Shown here piece after piece: positions 9,868 to 19,130 of a stretch of DNA of 64,000 nt. Origin of the DNA: Bermanella marisrubri (GTDB lineage Bacteria > Pseudomonadota > Gammaproteobacteria > Pseudomonadales > Oceanobacteraceae); contig NZ_CP051183.1 of assembly GCF_012295615.1 (NCBI RefSeq), forward strand, positions 749,001-813,000, given 5' to 3'. Both the position numbers and the translations under genes were made by a program. The number at the start of each line of letters is the position of its first letter. The first letter of the stretch is position 1. The notes beneath the pieces were generated by a model. That model did no database searches and had not been told where the DNA came from. It saw only the letters and a list, made by a program, of their open reading frames with translations.

Positions 9868-11214
9868 ATGAAATTATTTAATAAAAAAATTGATTGTATA
9901 GAGTGTGATGGTGATATTTATATTGAACTTAAAGCAATCAAGGAAAAATTTGGTTTAATTCTTAATGGAACTGATTTGACATATAGCAAAACAAATTTAA
10001 ATGTTAATGATTACTTTGTTGATGGAGATTATTTAAATTTTAGCAAGCTTTCTGTTGAAAGCTGGGAGATCGTTAAACTCGATGATTGTGGTATTCCTAA
10101 AAATACTTTTCGATGGGGAGAGTATTATTATCCAATAACAATTGCTCACTATGGTTTAGAACTTTTTGGGAAATATATAAATTCAGATGATATAGAGTTA
10201 AAAAAGTATATGGGGCCTGATTCTGATATTAATGTTTCTTCAAATAACGGTAAGGTTCAAATTTGTGTTAAAGGTACGTTAGATACTGGGTATTCATTGA
10301 TCTTAGAAGGCCGGGCTTCAATTAAAAACTTGGAAGTAATGCCGCAAGGTGACTTTCGGATGTATTTTGAAGAAGATGAAATCGATACCAAGAAAAGTTA
10401 TTGTGTTTATAATGGTGAAAGTAAAATTGTTAATGAAGTTCAGTATCTCTCTTTAGATGACTATTTATGTTTAGCTGAATCTATTGAGATAAAAAGTATA
10501 AAATTAAGGGGGGCTGTAGATATAACACTTCCCTTGAATAATATTCCAGATAAACCAAAAGAGTATTGGGAGAAAGCCGTTCATATCGCAAATTGGTTTG
10601 TTGATGAACAAAGAGAGGATGGTGTCTGGGATTCTAAGTTTGATCATCTTTTTTACAAAGGGCGTACTGAAGTCATGGAAAGCGGTTGGGCATCAGGTTT
10701 AGGTCAGGGTCTTGCAATTTCATTTCTAATTAGGATGTATAATGAATCTAAGGACAAAGCTTATCTTGACGCATGTGAGAAGGCGCTTTCAATTTATAGT
10801 GTTAATGTAGAGGATGGTGGAATACTTAGACTGTGGGATACTAAGTATTCATTTTATGAAGAGTACCCAACAGAACCAGCTAGTTATGTCTTAAATGGAT
10901 TTATTTTTTCTTTGCTGGGGCTTTATGATTATTCCGTTATTGGTTCTAGCTTAAAGGCAAAACAATTATTTGAGTCTGGTCTAGTTACGTTAAAAAGAAT
11001 GCTTCCTTTATATGATTTAGGAGATCGCTCAGCTTATGATTTAACTCATTATACTTGTGGTGAGTTTCCGAACATCGCAAGATGGGGTTATCACGATACA
11101 CATTTGAATTTGTTGATGGCAGTTTATCGCATTACTAATGATGAATTCTATTTTAAGTTTTATGAACGCTGGAAGTCATATGTATTAGACGGATTCCGCT
11201 GTCGACATAATTAA
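9868..11214 (+). CDS. D-glucuronyl C5-epimerase family protein
   Basis: 448 residues. The C-terminal half (about 230-448) carries the hallmark segments of the heparosan-glucuronate C5-epimerase C-terminal domain: EYPTEPASYVLNGFIFSL, LGLYDYS, RSAYDLTHYT, and PNIARWGYHDTHLNLL. The N-terminal half is beta-rich. The family inverts C5 of a uronic acid already in the polymer (GlcA to IdoA in heparan). There is no signal peptide, so action would be cytoplasmic, before export. From memory, a Bermanella marisrubri member was reported active on heparosan-type substrates, and this may be that protein. The only uronic acid route in this window is ManNAcA (wecBC), so the natural substrate could differ. 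The gene is much more AT-rich than its flanks. Confidence 0.85.
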   Translation: MKLFNKKIDCIECDGDIYIELKAIKEKFGLILNGTDLTYSKTNLNVNDYFVDGDYLNFSKLSVESWEIVKLDDCGIPKNTFRWGEYYYPITIAHYGLELFGKYINSDDIELKKYMGPDSDINVSSNNGKVQICVKGTLDTGYSLILEGRASIKNLEVMPQGDFRMYFEEDEIDTKKSYCVYNGESKIVNEVQYLSLDDYLCLAESIEIKSIKLRGAVDITLPLNNIPDKPKEYWEKAVHIANWFVDEQREDGVWDSKFDHLFYKGRTEVMESGWASGLGQGLAISFLIRMYNESKDKAYLDACEKALSIYSVNVEDGGILRLWDTKYSFYEEYPTEPASYVLNGFIFSLLGLYDYSVIGSSLKAKQLFESGLVTLKRMLPLYDLGDRSAYDLTHYTCGEFPNIARWGYHDTHLNLLMAVYRITNDEFYFKFYERWKSYVLDGFRCRHN

Positions 11215-11227
11215 TATTGAGGTATTT

Positions 11228-11959
11228 ATGTATTGTGTTGGTTTATTGGGTAGTTGTGTAACTAGAGATGCTTTTCCTTTAATGAGCATTGATCTAAGTT
11301 ACTATATAGCAAGAAGTTCGCTAGCAAGTATTTTTTCTAATGCAATTTCTGTGCAAGAAGATGAATTGATTGTTGAAGGAAAAGGTATATTTGAAAATAG
11401 AATGCTTGCATATGATGTGCTTAAACAATCTAAAGGGAAAATTTCTAGCTTAGATGTTGATTGTTTGATTTTGGACTTTATTGATGAAAGATTTCCACTT
11501 TTGAAAATTAGTGATTCGGTTGTTACAAAATCAAACTATTTGTCTGGTGCAAAATATTTTAGCAAGTTAGATGAAGGTCGTGTTAAAGAGATCTCTAGAG
11601 ATGATCCTGTATCATTTGAGCTTTGGAAGGAAGGCTTTAATCAATTGAAAAAAATAATTAAAGGTAAAAAAATTGTTTTGCACAAGGCATATTGGGCAGA
11701 TAAATATATGGACCATGATAAAAATGAAGTTAAATTATTTGATGCTGCGAAGCAAAAGATAGTGCAGAAAAATAATGACTTCTTAAATCGACTCTACTCT
11801 TATGTAGAAGCAAACTATGATAATTTAACAGTAGTTGAAGTTGATTATAATTATCGTTGGTCTGACTTTGCTCATAAATGGGGGGTTGATTATTTCCATT
11901 TTGGTGAAAGTTATTATGCAGAATTAGCAATTAAGCTCGAGAAGGCTATATCTAGTTAA
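11228..11959 (+). CDS. SGNH-like DUF6270 protein of polysaccharide loci
   Basis: 243 residues. The N-terminal motif GLLGSCVTRDAF (Gly8-Ser9-Cys10 and Arg13-Asp14) and a C-terminal block with VDYFHFGESYYAELA match what I recall of DUF6270, an SGNH-hydrolase-like family found in capsule and exopolysaccharide loci. It has no signal peptide. The GAGG in front of the ATG is a good ribosome site (13 bases after the epimerase stop). Base composition is as AT-rich as the preceding gene, suggesting that they arrived together. Sugar acyl transfer or removal is a reasonable guess only. Confidence 0.6.
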   Translation: MYCVGLLGSCVTRDAFPLMSIDLSYYIARSSLASIFSNAISVQEDELIVEGKGIFENRMLAYDVLKQSKGKISSLDVDCLILDFIDERFPLLKISDSVVTKSNYLSGAKYFSKLDEGRVKEISRDDPVSFELWKEGFNQLKKIIKGKKIVLHKAYWADKYMDHDKNEVKLFDAAKQKIVQKNNDFLNRLYSYVEANYDNLTVVEVDYNYRWSDFAHKWGVDYFHFGESYYAELAIKLEKAISS

Positions 11960-12099
11960 GATAGGTTGTTTGCTTTTAATTTTCTTTATCATTAATGATT
12001 CACTTAAGTTTCCTTAAAATGATTAGACTGAGCTTAAACCTTTTATAAATAGTCTTTTATTTTTAGTGCGTTGATTTAAATTAAGTGCTTGATTAAAAA

Positions 12100-12115
12100 T
12101 GTGATGTTCGTCACA
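12100..12115. promoter_or_regulatory. CRP/Vfr-type binding site
   Basis: TGTGATGTTCGTCACA is a perfect TGTGA-N6-TCACA palindrome, and the flanks AAA and ATT also follow the CRP consensus. Its centre lies only about 36 bp before the ATG at 12144, too close for a classical class II activator site unless the message is nearly leaderless. It may therefore repress, or act on a promoter I have not recognised. Confidence 0.65.
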
Positions 12116-12143
12116 ATTATTGCTTAATTATAGGGATTTAATT

Positions 12144-12977
12144 ATGCATAACTTAGACAAGTTTTCTGGTGTGCTCGAGCACCCAGATGTTGCCATAAAA
12201 ATGAAGCAGGGGTTCACCCTGCCTTATTATTTTCAAACCGCTTCTGCTACCGAAGAGAGTGCTTCTAGTTTTCCCCTTATTCTTACCCTGCATGCCATGC
12301 GATCAAATACGGTTGTGCCCAAAGCCCGCTATAAAGAGTGGAATGTGCTGCACCCTATAGACTGCTACGGTTATAAAAATGAAGGCTCATTTTGGGCAGC
12401 GGGTTATCCAGAGCTGCCTTTATTAGATGCCATTGTTGAATTAGTTGAGAGCCATAAAAATAAAGGATTATTTAATGGTGAGGTTTATATCTCAGGTTCT
12501 AGCTCGTCAGGGATTGCTTGTGTGTATTTGGCGAATAAATTGAATGCACAAGCGGTGTATATGAATGTGCCAGTGTTAAGTTCCAATACTCTTAAGCCTT
12601 TGGCTGACAGCCCTATCGCTCGTTATTTTAGTGTGTTTGGTGAGGCTGGGGTGGATGAGCACGGGGTTGATTATTTATTTAAAGGTATGAAAACCCGCTT
12701 TCATATTGTTGATCAGCGTTTTGGCTTTAAAGATTTTGTAAGGTTAAATAGCTTTGATTTTGTATCACGCTGTTTAGAGTTGGGTATTAATGTACATTAT
12801 GAGTTGTTGCCTACCTCTGGCCATTCGGTAAATTACCCTATGTCACATGTGTTGGATTTGTTTTCAAAATACCCCAGTAATGGGCGGGTGTTATCGACGG
12901 GCTTTCCTGCTTTGGTAGGTGATGACGGTATTCGAGTAGACGAGGTTGAAGATCTTGCTGAAGTCGAACTAGCTTAA
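12144..12977 (+). CDS. Alpha/beta hydrolase-like protein of the capsule locus
   Basis: 277 residues from the ATG at 12144, which has AGGGA 9 bases upstream. An in-frame TTG at 12120 would add 8 residues but lies at the edge of the CRP-type site and is less likely. A nucleophile-elbow-like motif YISGSSSSGIA puts a probable nucleophile at Ser121, and LLPTSGHSV offers a catalytic His at 227. There is no signal peptide. It sits after a 184-bp gap from the DUF6270 gene and ends against the convergent gene at 12974. Similar hydrolase-fold proteins occur in capsule loci (for example XcbB/CpsF-like), but I cannot assign a substrate. Confidence 0.55.
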   Translation: MHNLDKFSGVLEHPDVAIKMKQGFTLPYYFQTASATEESASSFPLILTLHAMRSNTVVPKARYKEWNVLHPIDCYGYKNEGSFWAAGYPELPLLDAIVELVESHKNKGLFNGEVYISGSSSSGIACVYLANKLNAQAVYMNVPVLSSNTLKPLADSPIARYFSVFGEAGVDEHGVDYLFKGMKTRFHIVDQRFGFKDFVRLNSFDFVSRCLELGINVHYELLPTSGHSVNYPMSHVLDLFSKYPSNGRVLSTGFPALVGDDGIRVDEVEDLAEVELA

Positions 12978-13957
12978 TGTATATCTTTAAAAAACTGGTT
13001 AGGTTTTTTTAATAGTTTCCTACACTTTCTAAAGGCTACCTCAAGGTAGCCTTTTTTTATATTTGGTGTTTCAGTTAAAAATTTTGGCCAGTATGAGGGG
13101 GTTGATCCTAAAAAAGAAGCTTCTGTTTTCTGTTTAATTTTATCAATTAATAGGTTTCTATTTTCGGTATTGGAATTTTTATAAAGACTGCCTAATCGTG
13201 TGCTGTGACTCAGATGACAGGTAAATAATTGTTCTTTTAAATGATCTAATCCACATAGTGCAAAATGTTTTCTAAACCCCTTTAACTCTGCAGGTACCTT
13301 AGATGGCCAGTCCTCTGTATGATCCTTCTCAAATGGGTATTTTCCGTAAGCAATACTTAGGCGGTTGAGTAACTCCAAGTCTTCCCCCATGTGCCCAATA
13401 AACTCTTCATCAAATGCACCTATGTCGAGAAAGTGTTGTTTGTTGCAAAGTATTGTTGAGGTAGCCATGGCAAAATGTTCTAAGGTATTCACTCTTAGGT
13501 TGGTGGCATCCTCCCAAAGCCGCTCGAAGTCTTCCTTGAAGTGTTTGCTGTATTCTTTGCAAAGATACATGCATGGGTACATGTGAAAAGCCTTTGGGTT
13601 TTTCTCGATTTCTTGAAGGTGGTTCGGTATCGCACGGAACAGTTGGGGGCTGCCCAGTAAGTCGATATCCCAAAATATAAGGTTATTCTTTGTGGTGTGC
13701 TGTACGGCTCTATTTCTGGCTATTCCCGGGGAATATGGACGTGTTGGATCATTATCTATGATGATGTTTATTGCAAAAGGTAGTTGTTCGGCTAGTTTTT
13801 GGGCTTTCCGAACGTAACGATTTCTCCCTGATAAGATAATGACATGTTCGGCGTCCGGCAAACCTTCATTGGTATTGGTAAGGCATGCTTGCAAGCGCTT
13901 TAATATGTATCGTGTTTGAAAGCTAATGTGGACCGGATATATGACGCTTAAATCCAT
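12974..13957 (-). CDS. GT-A fold glycosyltransferase (family 2/7-like)
   Basis: 327 residues. The N-terminus (MDLSVIYPVH) resembles a GT-A fold; a DxD-type motif is at Asp97-Ile98-Asp99 (FWDIDLLG), and FIGHMGEDLELLNRL (about 187-200) matches the acceptor-side GxEDxEL block of galactosyl/GalNAc transferases. There is no membrane segment, and the C-terminus is basic (KCRKLLKKPNQFF). It is the only capsule-region gene on the minus strand apart from the pagL-like one. It overlaps the convergent gene by 4 bases and is divergent from kdsA. It probably acts in capsule synthesis; donor and acceptor are unknown. Confidence 0.65.
   Translation of the reverse strand: MDLSVIYPVHISFQTRYILKRLQACLTNTNEGLPDAEHVIILSGRNRYVRKAQKLAEQLPFAINIIIDNDPTRPYSPGIARNRAVQHTTKNNLIFWDIDLLGSPQLFRAIPNHLQEIEKNPKAFHMYPCMYLCKEYSKHFKEDFERLWEDATNLRVNTLEHFAMATSTILCNKQHFLDIGAFDEEFIGHMGEDLELLNRLSIAYGKYPFEKDHTEDWPSKVPAELKGFRKHFALCGLDHLKEQLFTCHLSHSTRLGSLYKNSNTENRNLLIDKIKQKTEASFLGSTPSYWPKFLTETPNIKKGYLEVAFRKCRKLLKKPNQFFKDIH
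13029..13060 (+). terminator. Rho-independent terminator inside the convergent gene
   Basis: A perfect 10-bp stem (AAAGGCTACC, loop TCAA, GGTAGCCTTT) is followed by a T tract. It lies about 55 bp after the stop of the hydrolase-like gene and would end the + strand capsule transcript. It is entirely within the 3' coding part of the gene on the other strand, where it encodes about residues 302-309. Confidence 0.85.
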
Positions 13958-14060
13958 GTTCGATTGCCTATAGTAGAGTGTTCACACTATAACAAAATGG
14001 TTGATCCACTTCATGGTGGTTTTTCCCAATTTCAGGTATATTTGCGGCACTAAATTATGA

Positions 14061-14909
<849 letters not shown>

Positions 14910-14930
14910 TAAGGAAGTTGTTTAGGTGGT

Positions 14931-16997
14931 ATGAAAACCTACGCTAGCACAAGGACGCTTGCTAATAATCCGCAAGTTAAAACTCTTTTAAACACGGACT
15001 CAGTCCGTGTTCTTCGTTCAAAACATCAATTGAAGTCTACAGATAGGGTAGTTGGTTGGGGCTACAAGCATACAGCATTGCAGGCCAGAAGCTGGGCTAA
15101 AGAGGCTGGTTGTGCTTATGTAGCCATTGAGGATGGCTTTATTTCCTGGTTGGATCATCCAGCTGATTCCCGTTCAGACGTTAGAGCGTCTTATATCTTA
15201 GATGAGCAGGGAATATATTATGATGCCAATCAGCCTTCAGGCTTGGATGCATTGTTGCAGTCTTCCCATAAAGTGGACGTCCCTCGTATTGCCCGCGCTG
15301 TCGAGCAAATTAAAAAGCTGGGTATCAGTAAATACAACCATACTCGGTTGCAGATTGATGATGTCGCAGATGAGAGCCTAAAAAAAGTGTTAAGGGTCGG
15401 TGACTATTGCTTAGTTGTAGACCAAACCTTTGGTGATGCCTCTATTGAGTTTTCTGGTGCATGCGTCGAGGATTTTCATCGAATGCTTCAGCAAGCAGTA
15501 GAGCGAGCAAAGTCGGAGTCAAGTAGTGTTCTTGTGAAGGTGCATCCTGATGTTCTTTTAGGTAATAAAAAAGGATGTATTCGGCCCGAGTGGGTCAATC
15601 AAGTTAGCAATGATGTGGATATTTACTTTTTGTCGGATGATATCCGGATAGATAAATTATTGTTAGGTGCGAATAGCGTTTATACGGTGAGCTCTCAGCT
15701 AGGGTTTGAAGCCTTGCTATATGATGTTCCTGTTTTTGTATTTGGCTGGCCTTTCTATTCGGGTCGAGGGCTAACGATGGATATGGCGACTTTGCCGATT
15801 CCGGCAGTTCGTAAACGAGTCGATCGCTATACTCTGTTTCACGCAGCATTAGTGGAGTACCCCACATATATTAATCCCCATACTAATGAAAAGTGCGAAC
15901 TTGAAGATATTCTCGACTTAATACAAGCCCATAAACAAGTCCAGCAATTACGAGCCGCTAATGCTTGGTTTCAGCCAGTGAGCTTGTGGAAAAAAAGTTT
16001 TTTGAAAGACTTCGTTTCTTATTCTGCTAAGTCGGTTATTTTCTCTGATAACGGGAAAGTCGATTACTCAAATGATGTAGCGGTGTCATGGGGGATGCAG
16101 CATTCCAATATCATGCTCAATAACACATGGCGCATTGAAGATGGTTTTATTCGTTCAGTAGGATTGGGGGCAGATTTACGTAGACCCAGCTCTCTTGTCA
16201 TTGATGATCTTGGTATTTATTTCAATGGAAAACAGCAAAGCAGATTGGAAGAATTACTTAATAACTATGATTTGACCGACTATGAGCAAGTACGTGGTAC
16301 AAAAATTATAGAAGTGTTGCGTTCACTTAAAGTATCAAAGTATAACGTAGGTGCCTCAGATGGTATTAAGGGATGGCGAGAACAGGCCGGATCAAAAGAG
16401 ATTATTTTGGTAACTGCGCAGTATCAGTTCGATGCTTCGATGAAGTATGGTGCTGAAGAAATCAATACAAACTTGCAACTATTGCAGCGTGTACGTAACG
16501 ATTATCCCGATGCCTTTCTCGTTTATAAGGAGCACCCCGATATATACAGTGGCGTTCGAGAGGGCGGGTTACCAGTTGAACAAATCAATAAAATAGCAGA
16601 TGCCTATATTGCTGATTACTCAATACAAGCCTTGTTTACCCAAGTTGATCGTGTTTGTACGATTTGTTCTTTGGCTGGATTTGAGGCATTGATTAGTGGT
16701 CTAAAAGTCACGACTTATGGTTTGCCATTTTATGCCGGATGGGGATTAACATCTGATTATTGCCAGTTTCCGCGTCGGAATCGTCACAGAACGATTTTTG
16801 AACTTGTCTATATTGCACTGGTTTTGTATCCGCGATATGTGGATTGGAATAGCAGAACTATCACCACTGTAGAGAATGTGATTAATGATCTCTATGCTCA
16901 AAAAGCACGAAGCAGACAAGCATTGAGTAGCGGTTGGTGGAAGCGGCAAATTCGTAAGTCGAAGTATTTATTAGAATCCTTAAATGGAAGCAGGTAG
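14931..16997 (+). CDS. kpsC: Capsule beta-Kdo transferase KpsC
   Basis: 688 residues against about 675 in E. coli KpsC. Two homologous halves are visible: residues about 1-340 (VVGWGYKHTALQARSWAK, AIEDGFISWL, HPDVLLGN, GWPFYSGRG) and about 350-688 (AVSWGMQHSN, RIEDGFIRSVGLG, KEHPDIYSG, GLPFYAGWG). The repeated ED-G-F and HP motifs fit the two beta-Kdo transferase modules of KpsC, which extend the poly-Kdo linker on lyso-phosphatidylglycerol that anchors group 2 type capsules. It acts at the cytoplasmic face. kpsS follows after 3 bases. Confidence 0.93.
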   Translation: MKTYASTRTLANNPQVKTLLNTDSVRVLRSKHQLKSTDRVVGWGYKHTALQARSWAKEAGCAYVAIEDGFISWLDHPADSRSDVRASYILDEQGIYYDANQPSGLDALLQSSHKVDVPRIARAVEQIKKLGISKYNHTRLQIDDVADESLKKVLRVGDYCLVVDQTFGDASIEFSGACVEDFHRMLQQAVERAKSESSSVLVKVHPDVLLGNKKGCIRPEWVNQVSNDVDIYFLSDDIRIDKLLLGANSVYTVSSQLGFEALLYDVPVFVFGWPFYSGRGLTMDMATLPIPAVRKRVDRYTLFHAALVEYPTYINPHTNEKCELEDILDLIQAHKQVQQLRAANAWFQPVSLWKKSFLKDFVSYSAKSVIFSDNGKVDYSNDVAVSWGMQHSNIMLNNTWRIEDGFIRSVGLGADLRRPSSLVIDDLGIYFNGKQQSRLEELLNNYDLTDYEQVRGTKIIEVLRSLKVSKYNVGASDGIKGWREQAGSKEIILVTAQYQFDASMKYGAEEINTNLQLLQRVRNDYPDAFLVYKEHPDIYSGVREGGLPVEQINKIADAYIADYSIQALFTQVDRVCTICSLAGFEALISGLKVTTYGLPFYAGWGLTSDYCQFPRRNRHRTIFELVYIALVLYPRYVDWNSRTITTVENVINDLYAQKARSRQALSSGWWKRQIRKSKYLLESLNGSR

Positions 16998-17000
16998 TTA

Positions 17001-18239
17001 GTGGCAGTATTAATGCTTCAAGGTCCGCTAGGGCCCTTTTTTAGTCATTTAAGTCATGAAATTGCGGCGCAAGGCGATCGTGTTTACCGCATCAGTTTCA
17101 ATGGTGGTGATCGATTCTATCAAAGATGTAAGGGGAAGGTTACTTGCATCGATTTTAATCAATCCCCCGAACAATGGCCTCAATTTTTGACTGAAGTTGT
17201 AACTCGCTATGGTATTCGTTTGGTGATCGCTTACGGTGACTGCCGTTTATATCATATTGATGCAAAGCATATTTGTCTTAAAAATAACCTTGCTTATGTG
17301 GCGTTTGAAGAAGGCTATTTGAGACCAAATTACATTACTCTAGAAAAAGGTGGGGTAAACGCCCATAGTCCTATTAGTCATAGTGCTGTTGATGCATATC
17401 GGCCAGTGCATACAGTTAAAGATGAAGAGGTGGTGCCTGCCAATTTCCTAAAGCGTTTGGAGTTCGCCATTTTATATTATTTGGCGTGTCGGTTTTTACA
17501 TTTTAAATATGCTGGCTATAAACACCACCGTGGCACTAGCCCTATTTATGAGGGTTTTTGTTGGGTGCGGGCAGGTGTACGTAAACTAATGTATAAGGCG
17601 TTCGAAAAATCAGCACAGCAATTAACCCATGAACGCCCATGTTTTCTTGTTCCGCTTCAGGTTCATAATGACGCTCAAATACGCTATCACAGTCATTACG
17701 ATTCAATGGAAGGCTTTATCGTTGAGGTAATGGAAAGCTACGCTAAAGCCAAGCCTGACGCAGACTTGATTATCAAGCATCATCCGATGGATCGCGGATA
17801 TGTAAATTACCGTCGTTTGATTCGAGATATGGCGAAGCGTCTAGGTATATCGAAACACGTTCGTTATATCCATGATCAGCATTTGCCGACCCTATTAAAA
17901 TCTACTTTAGGTGTTATCACTATCAACAGTACCACTGCGCTTCAAGCGTTTTATCATGGCGCGCCGGTAAAGGTCATGGGACGTGCCTTTTTTGATATGC
18001 CAGGGCTAACTGATCAAAAAACTTTGCGCGAATTCTGGAGCTATCCAGAGGCCCCTGATCCGGTCTTTGCCGACCGCTTTCGAGCGTATCTACTGGATCA
18101 TGGTCAGATTAACGGTAGTTTTTATTGTGAGTTTGAAAAGACAACTCAGCGAGTGGTCGCTGAGTTGTATCGATTGGGTTTGCTGAAGTCTGGTTCAGGC
18201 TCAGAAATGGATACCCAAAGACAAAGTGTGGGTTTCTAA
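17001..18239 (+). CDS. kpsS: Capsule beta-Kdo transferase KpsS
   Basis: 412 residues starting at GTG. The N-terminus (MLQGPLGPFFSHL, FNGGDRFY, YGDCRLYH, FEEGYLRPNYITLEKGGVN) closely follows E. coli KpsS, the enzyme that adds the first Kdo to phosphatidylglycerol. Later motifs are VPLQVHNDAQ, IKHHPMDRG and TINSTTALQAFYHG. It starts 3 bases after the kpsC stop and overlaps by 39 bases, tail to tail, with the pagL-like gene. Confidence 0.93.
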   Translation: MAVLMLQGPLGPFFSHLSHEIAAQGDRVYRISFNGGDRFYQRCKGKVTCIDFNQSPEQWPQFLTEVVTRYGIRLVIAYGDCRLYHIDAKHICLKNNLAYVAFEEGYLRPNYITLEKGGVNAHSPISHSAVDAYRPVHTVKDEEVVPANFLKRLEFAILYYLACRFLHFKYAGYKHHRGTSPIYEGFCWVRAGVRKLMYKAFEKSAQQLTHERPCFLVPLQVHNDAQIRYHSHYDSMEGFIVEVMESYAKAKPDADLIIKHHPMDRGYVNYRRLIRDMAKRLGISKHVRYIHDQHLPTLLKSTLGVITINSTTALQAFYHGAPVKVMGRAFFDMPGLTDQKTLREFWSYPEAPDPVFADRFRAYLLDHGQINGSFYCEFEKTTQRVVAELYRLGLLKSGSGSEMDTQRQSVGF

Positions 18240-18752
18240 CGCAGGGTTGTACGCATAAACATCGCCATTACTCATGTGTTGCCATAAGTAACTGGCAAAT
18301 GTATTGCCAGTGATTTTGGTTTGTATGCCAAAGGCGTAAGTCCAATGGACTGGGCCGCCGTAGCGTTTTCTTCCGTAGTCATCACGTGTCAGATAGTGCA
18401 CTTTGGCATGAGCTGTAAAATTGAGCTTGCCCTGACTGCCTTCTATAGGGATGTGCATCGCGGGTCCAAAGCCATATACATAGCCTTTTTCTTCTCCCAC
18501 ATTCAATTGACTAACGCTGACTTCTACTAACGGTATAGCAAGGCTACCTTTAAAGGGTGTCAGGCGTCGCTGGTAATAGAGTTCTTTTGTGTTAATAGGA
18601 ACAATTTGCTCTTCTGCAGGGGTGCCGTAGCGCAAGCCGATGGTGTTTTTTAAGAACAGACGTGAGATTTGTTCATCAAGATTCATGCTGAAGTCACTAG
18701 CATGACTGATGCTGGCAACGCAGAATGCTATGCAAGTTATGAACATTTTCAT
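18201..18752 (-). CDS. pagL: Lipid A 3-O-deacylase, PagL family
   Basis: 183 residues with a signal peptide ending at about SHA/SDF (residue 19) and a C-terminal Phe, as expected for an outer-membrane beta barrel. The C-terminus holds His159-x-Ser161 and Glu173 (QHMSNGDVYAYNPALET). The spacing (+2, +14) equals that of the P. aeruginosa PagL triad His126/Ser128/Glu140. The enzyme would remove the 3-O acyl chain from lipid A. Overall similarity to PagL outside the active site looks weak. Convergent with kpsS. Confidence 0.75.
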   Translation of the reverse strand: MKMFITCIAFCVASISHASDFSMNLDEQISRLFLKNTIGLRYGTPAEEQIVPINTKELYYQRRLTPFKGSLAIPLVEVSVSQLNVGEEKGYVYGFGPAMHIPIEGSQGKLNFTAHAKVHYLTRDDYGRKRYGGPVHWTYAFGIQTKITGNTFASYLWQHMSNGDVYAYNPALETHTLSLGIHF

Positions 18753-19084
18753 GATCGATTACTGCCTCTATTTCATCAGAGAATCGACCTGCATCCTTGC
18801 CTAGGGTGAGCTGCATTAAGCAGGTCTAACTTTTACATTAGACCAATAAAGACGGCTTGCCTTGTCCAAACGGTGTCTGGATACAAAACAATATAAAGTG
18901 ATTACATTCCATAACAATTGGCTCAATCACGCCATAAATGTGAATGTTTTGACGGATTTTTGCGTGGAAAAATTGACGATCTTGGTGCCAGACAGACCAG
19001 GATTTTGCTTCGCCGACATGAAGATAAGGCGGATATCAGCGTAGATTGAATGGTTAGGGCAGAGTGAGGGGTGATGATTGGGCA
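18753..19084. other. Intergenic gap between pagL-like gene and rpsT
   Basis: No convincing gene. A 60-codon TTG-started frame at 18862 has no ribosome site or recognisable product. An inverted repeat (GGTCTAA, 8-base loop, TTAGACC) lies at 18823-18844, in the upstream region of the pagL-like gene. Any promoter of that gene must be in this gap, but I see no clear -35/-10 pair. Confidence 0.5.
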
Positions 19085-19114
19085 TAAAAAAAGCCAGCAT
19101 AAGCTGGCTTTTTT
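19085..19114 (-). terminator. rpsT Rho-independent terminator
   Basis: Stem AAGCCAGC / GCTGGCTT with loop ATAA. On the minus strand it is followed by a run of T, about 20 bases after the rpsT stop. Confidence 0.88.
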
Positions 19115-19130
19115 GATCGCAAATCTGAAA

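Noticed and set aside
18862-19044. 60-codon open frame upstream of the pagL-like gene
   Set aside because: It starts at TTG, has no ribosome site, no recognisable domain and ordinary intergenic composition.
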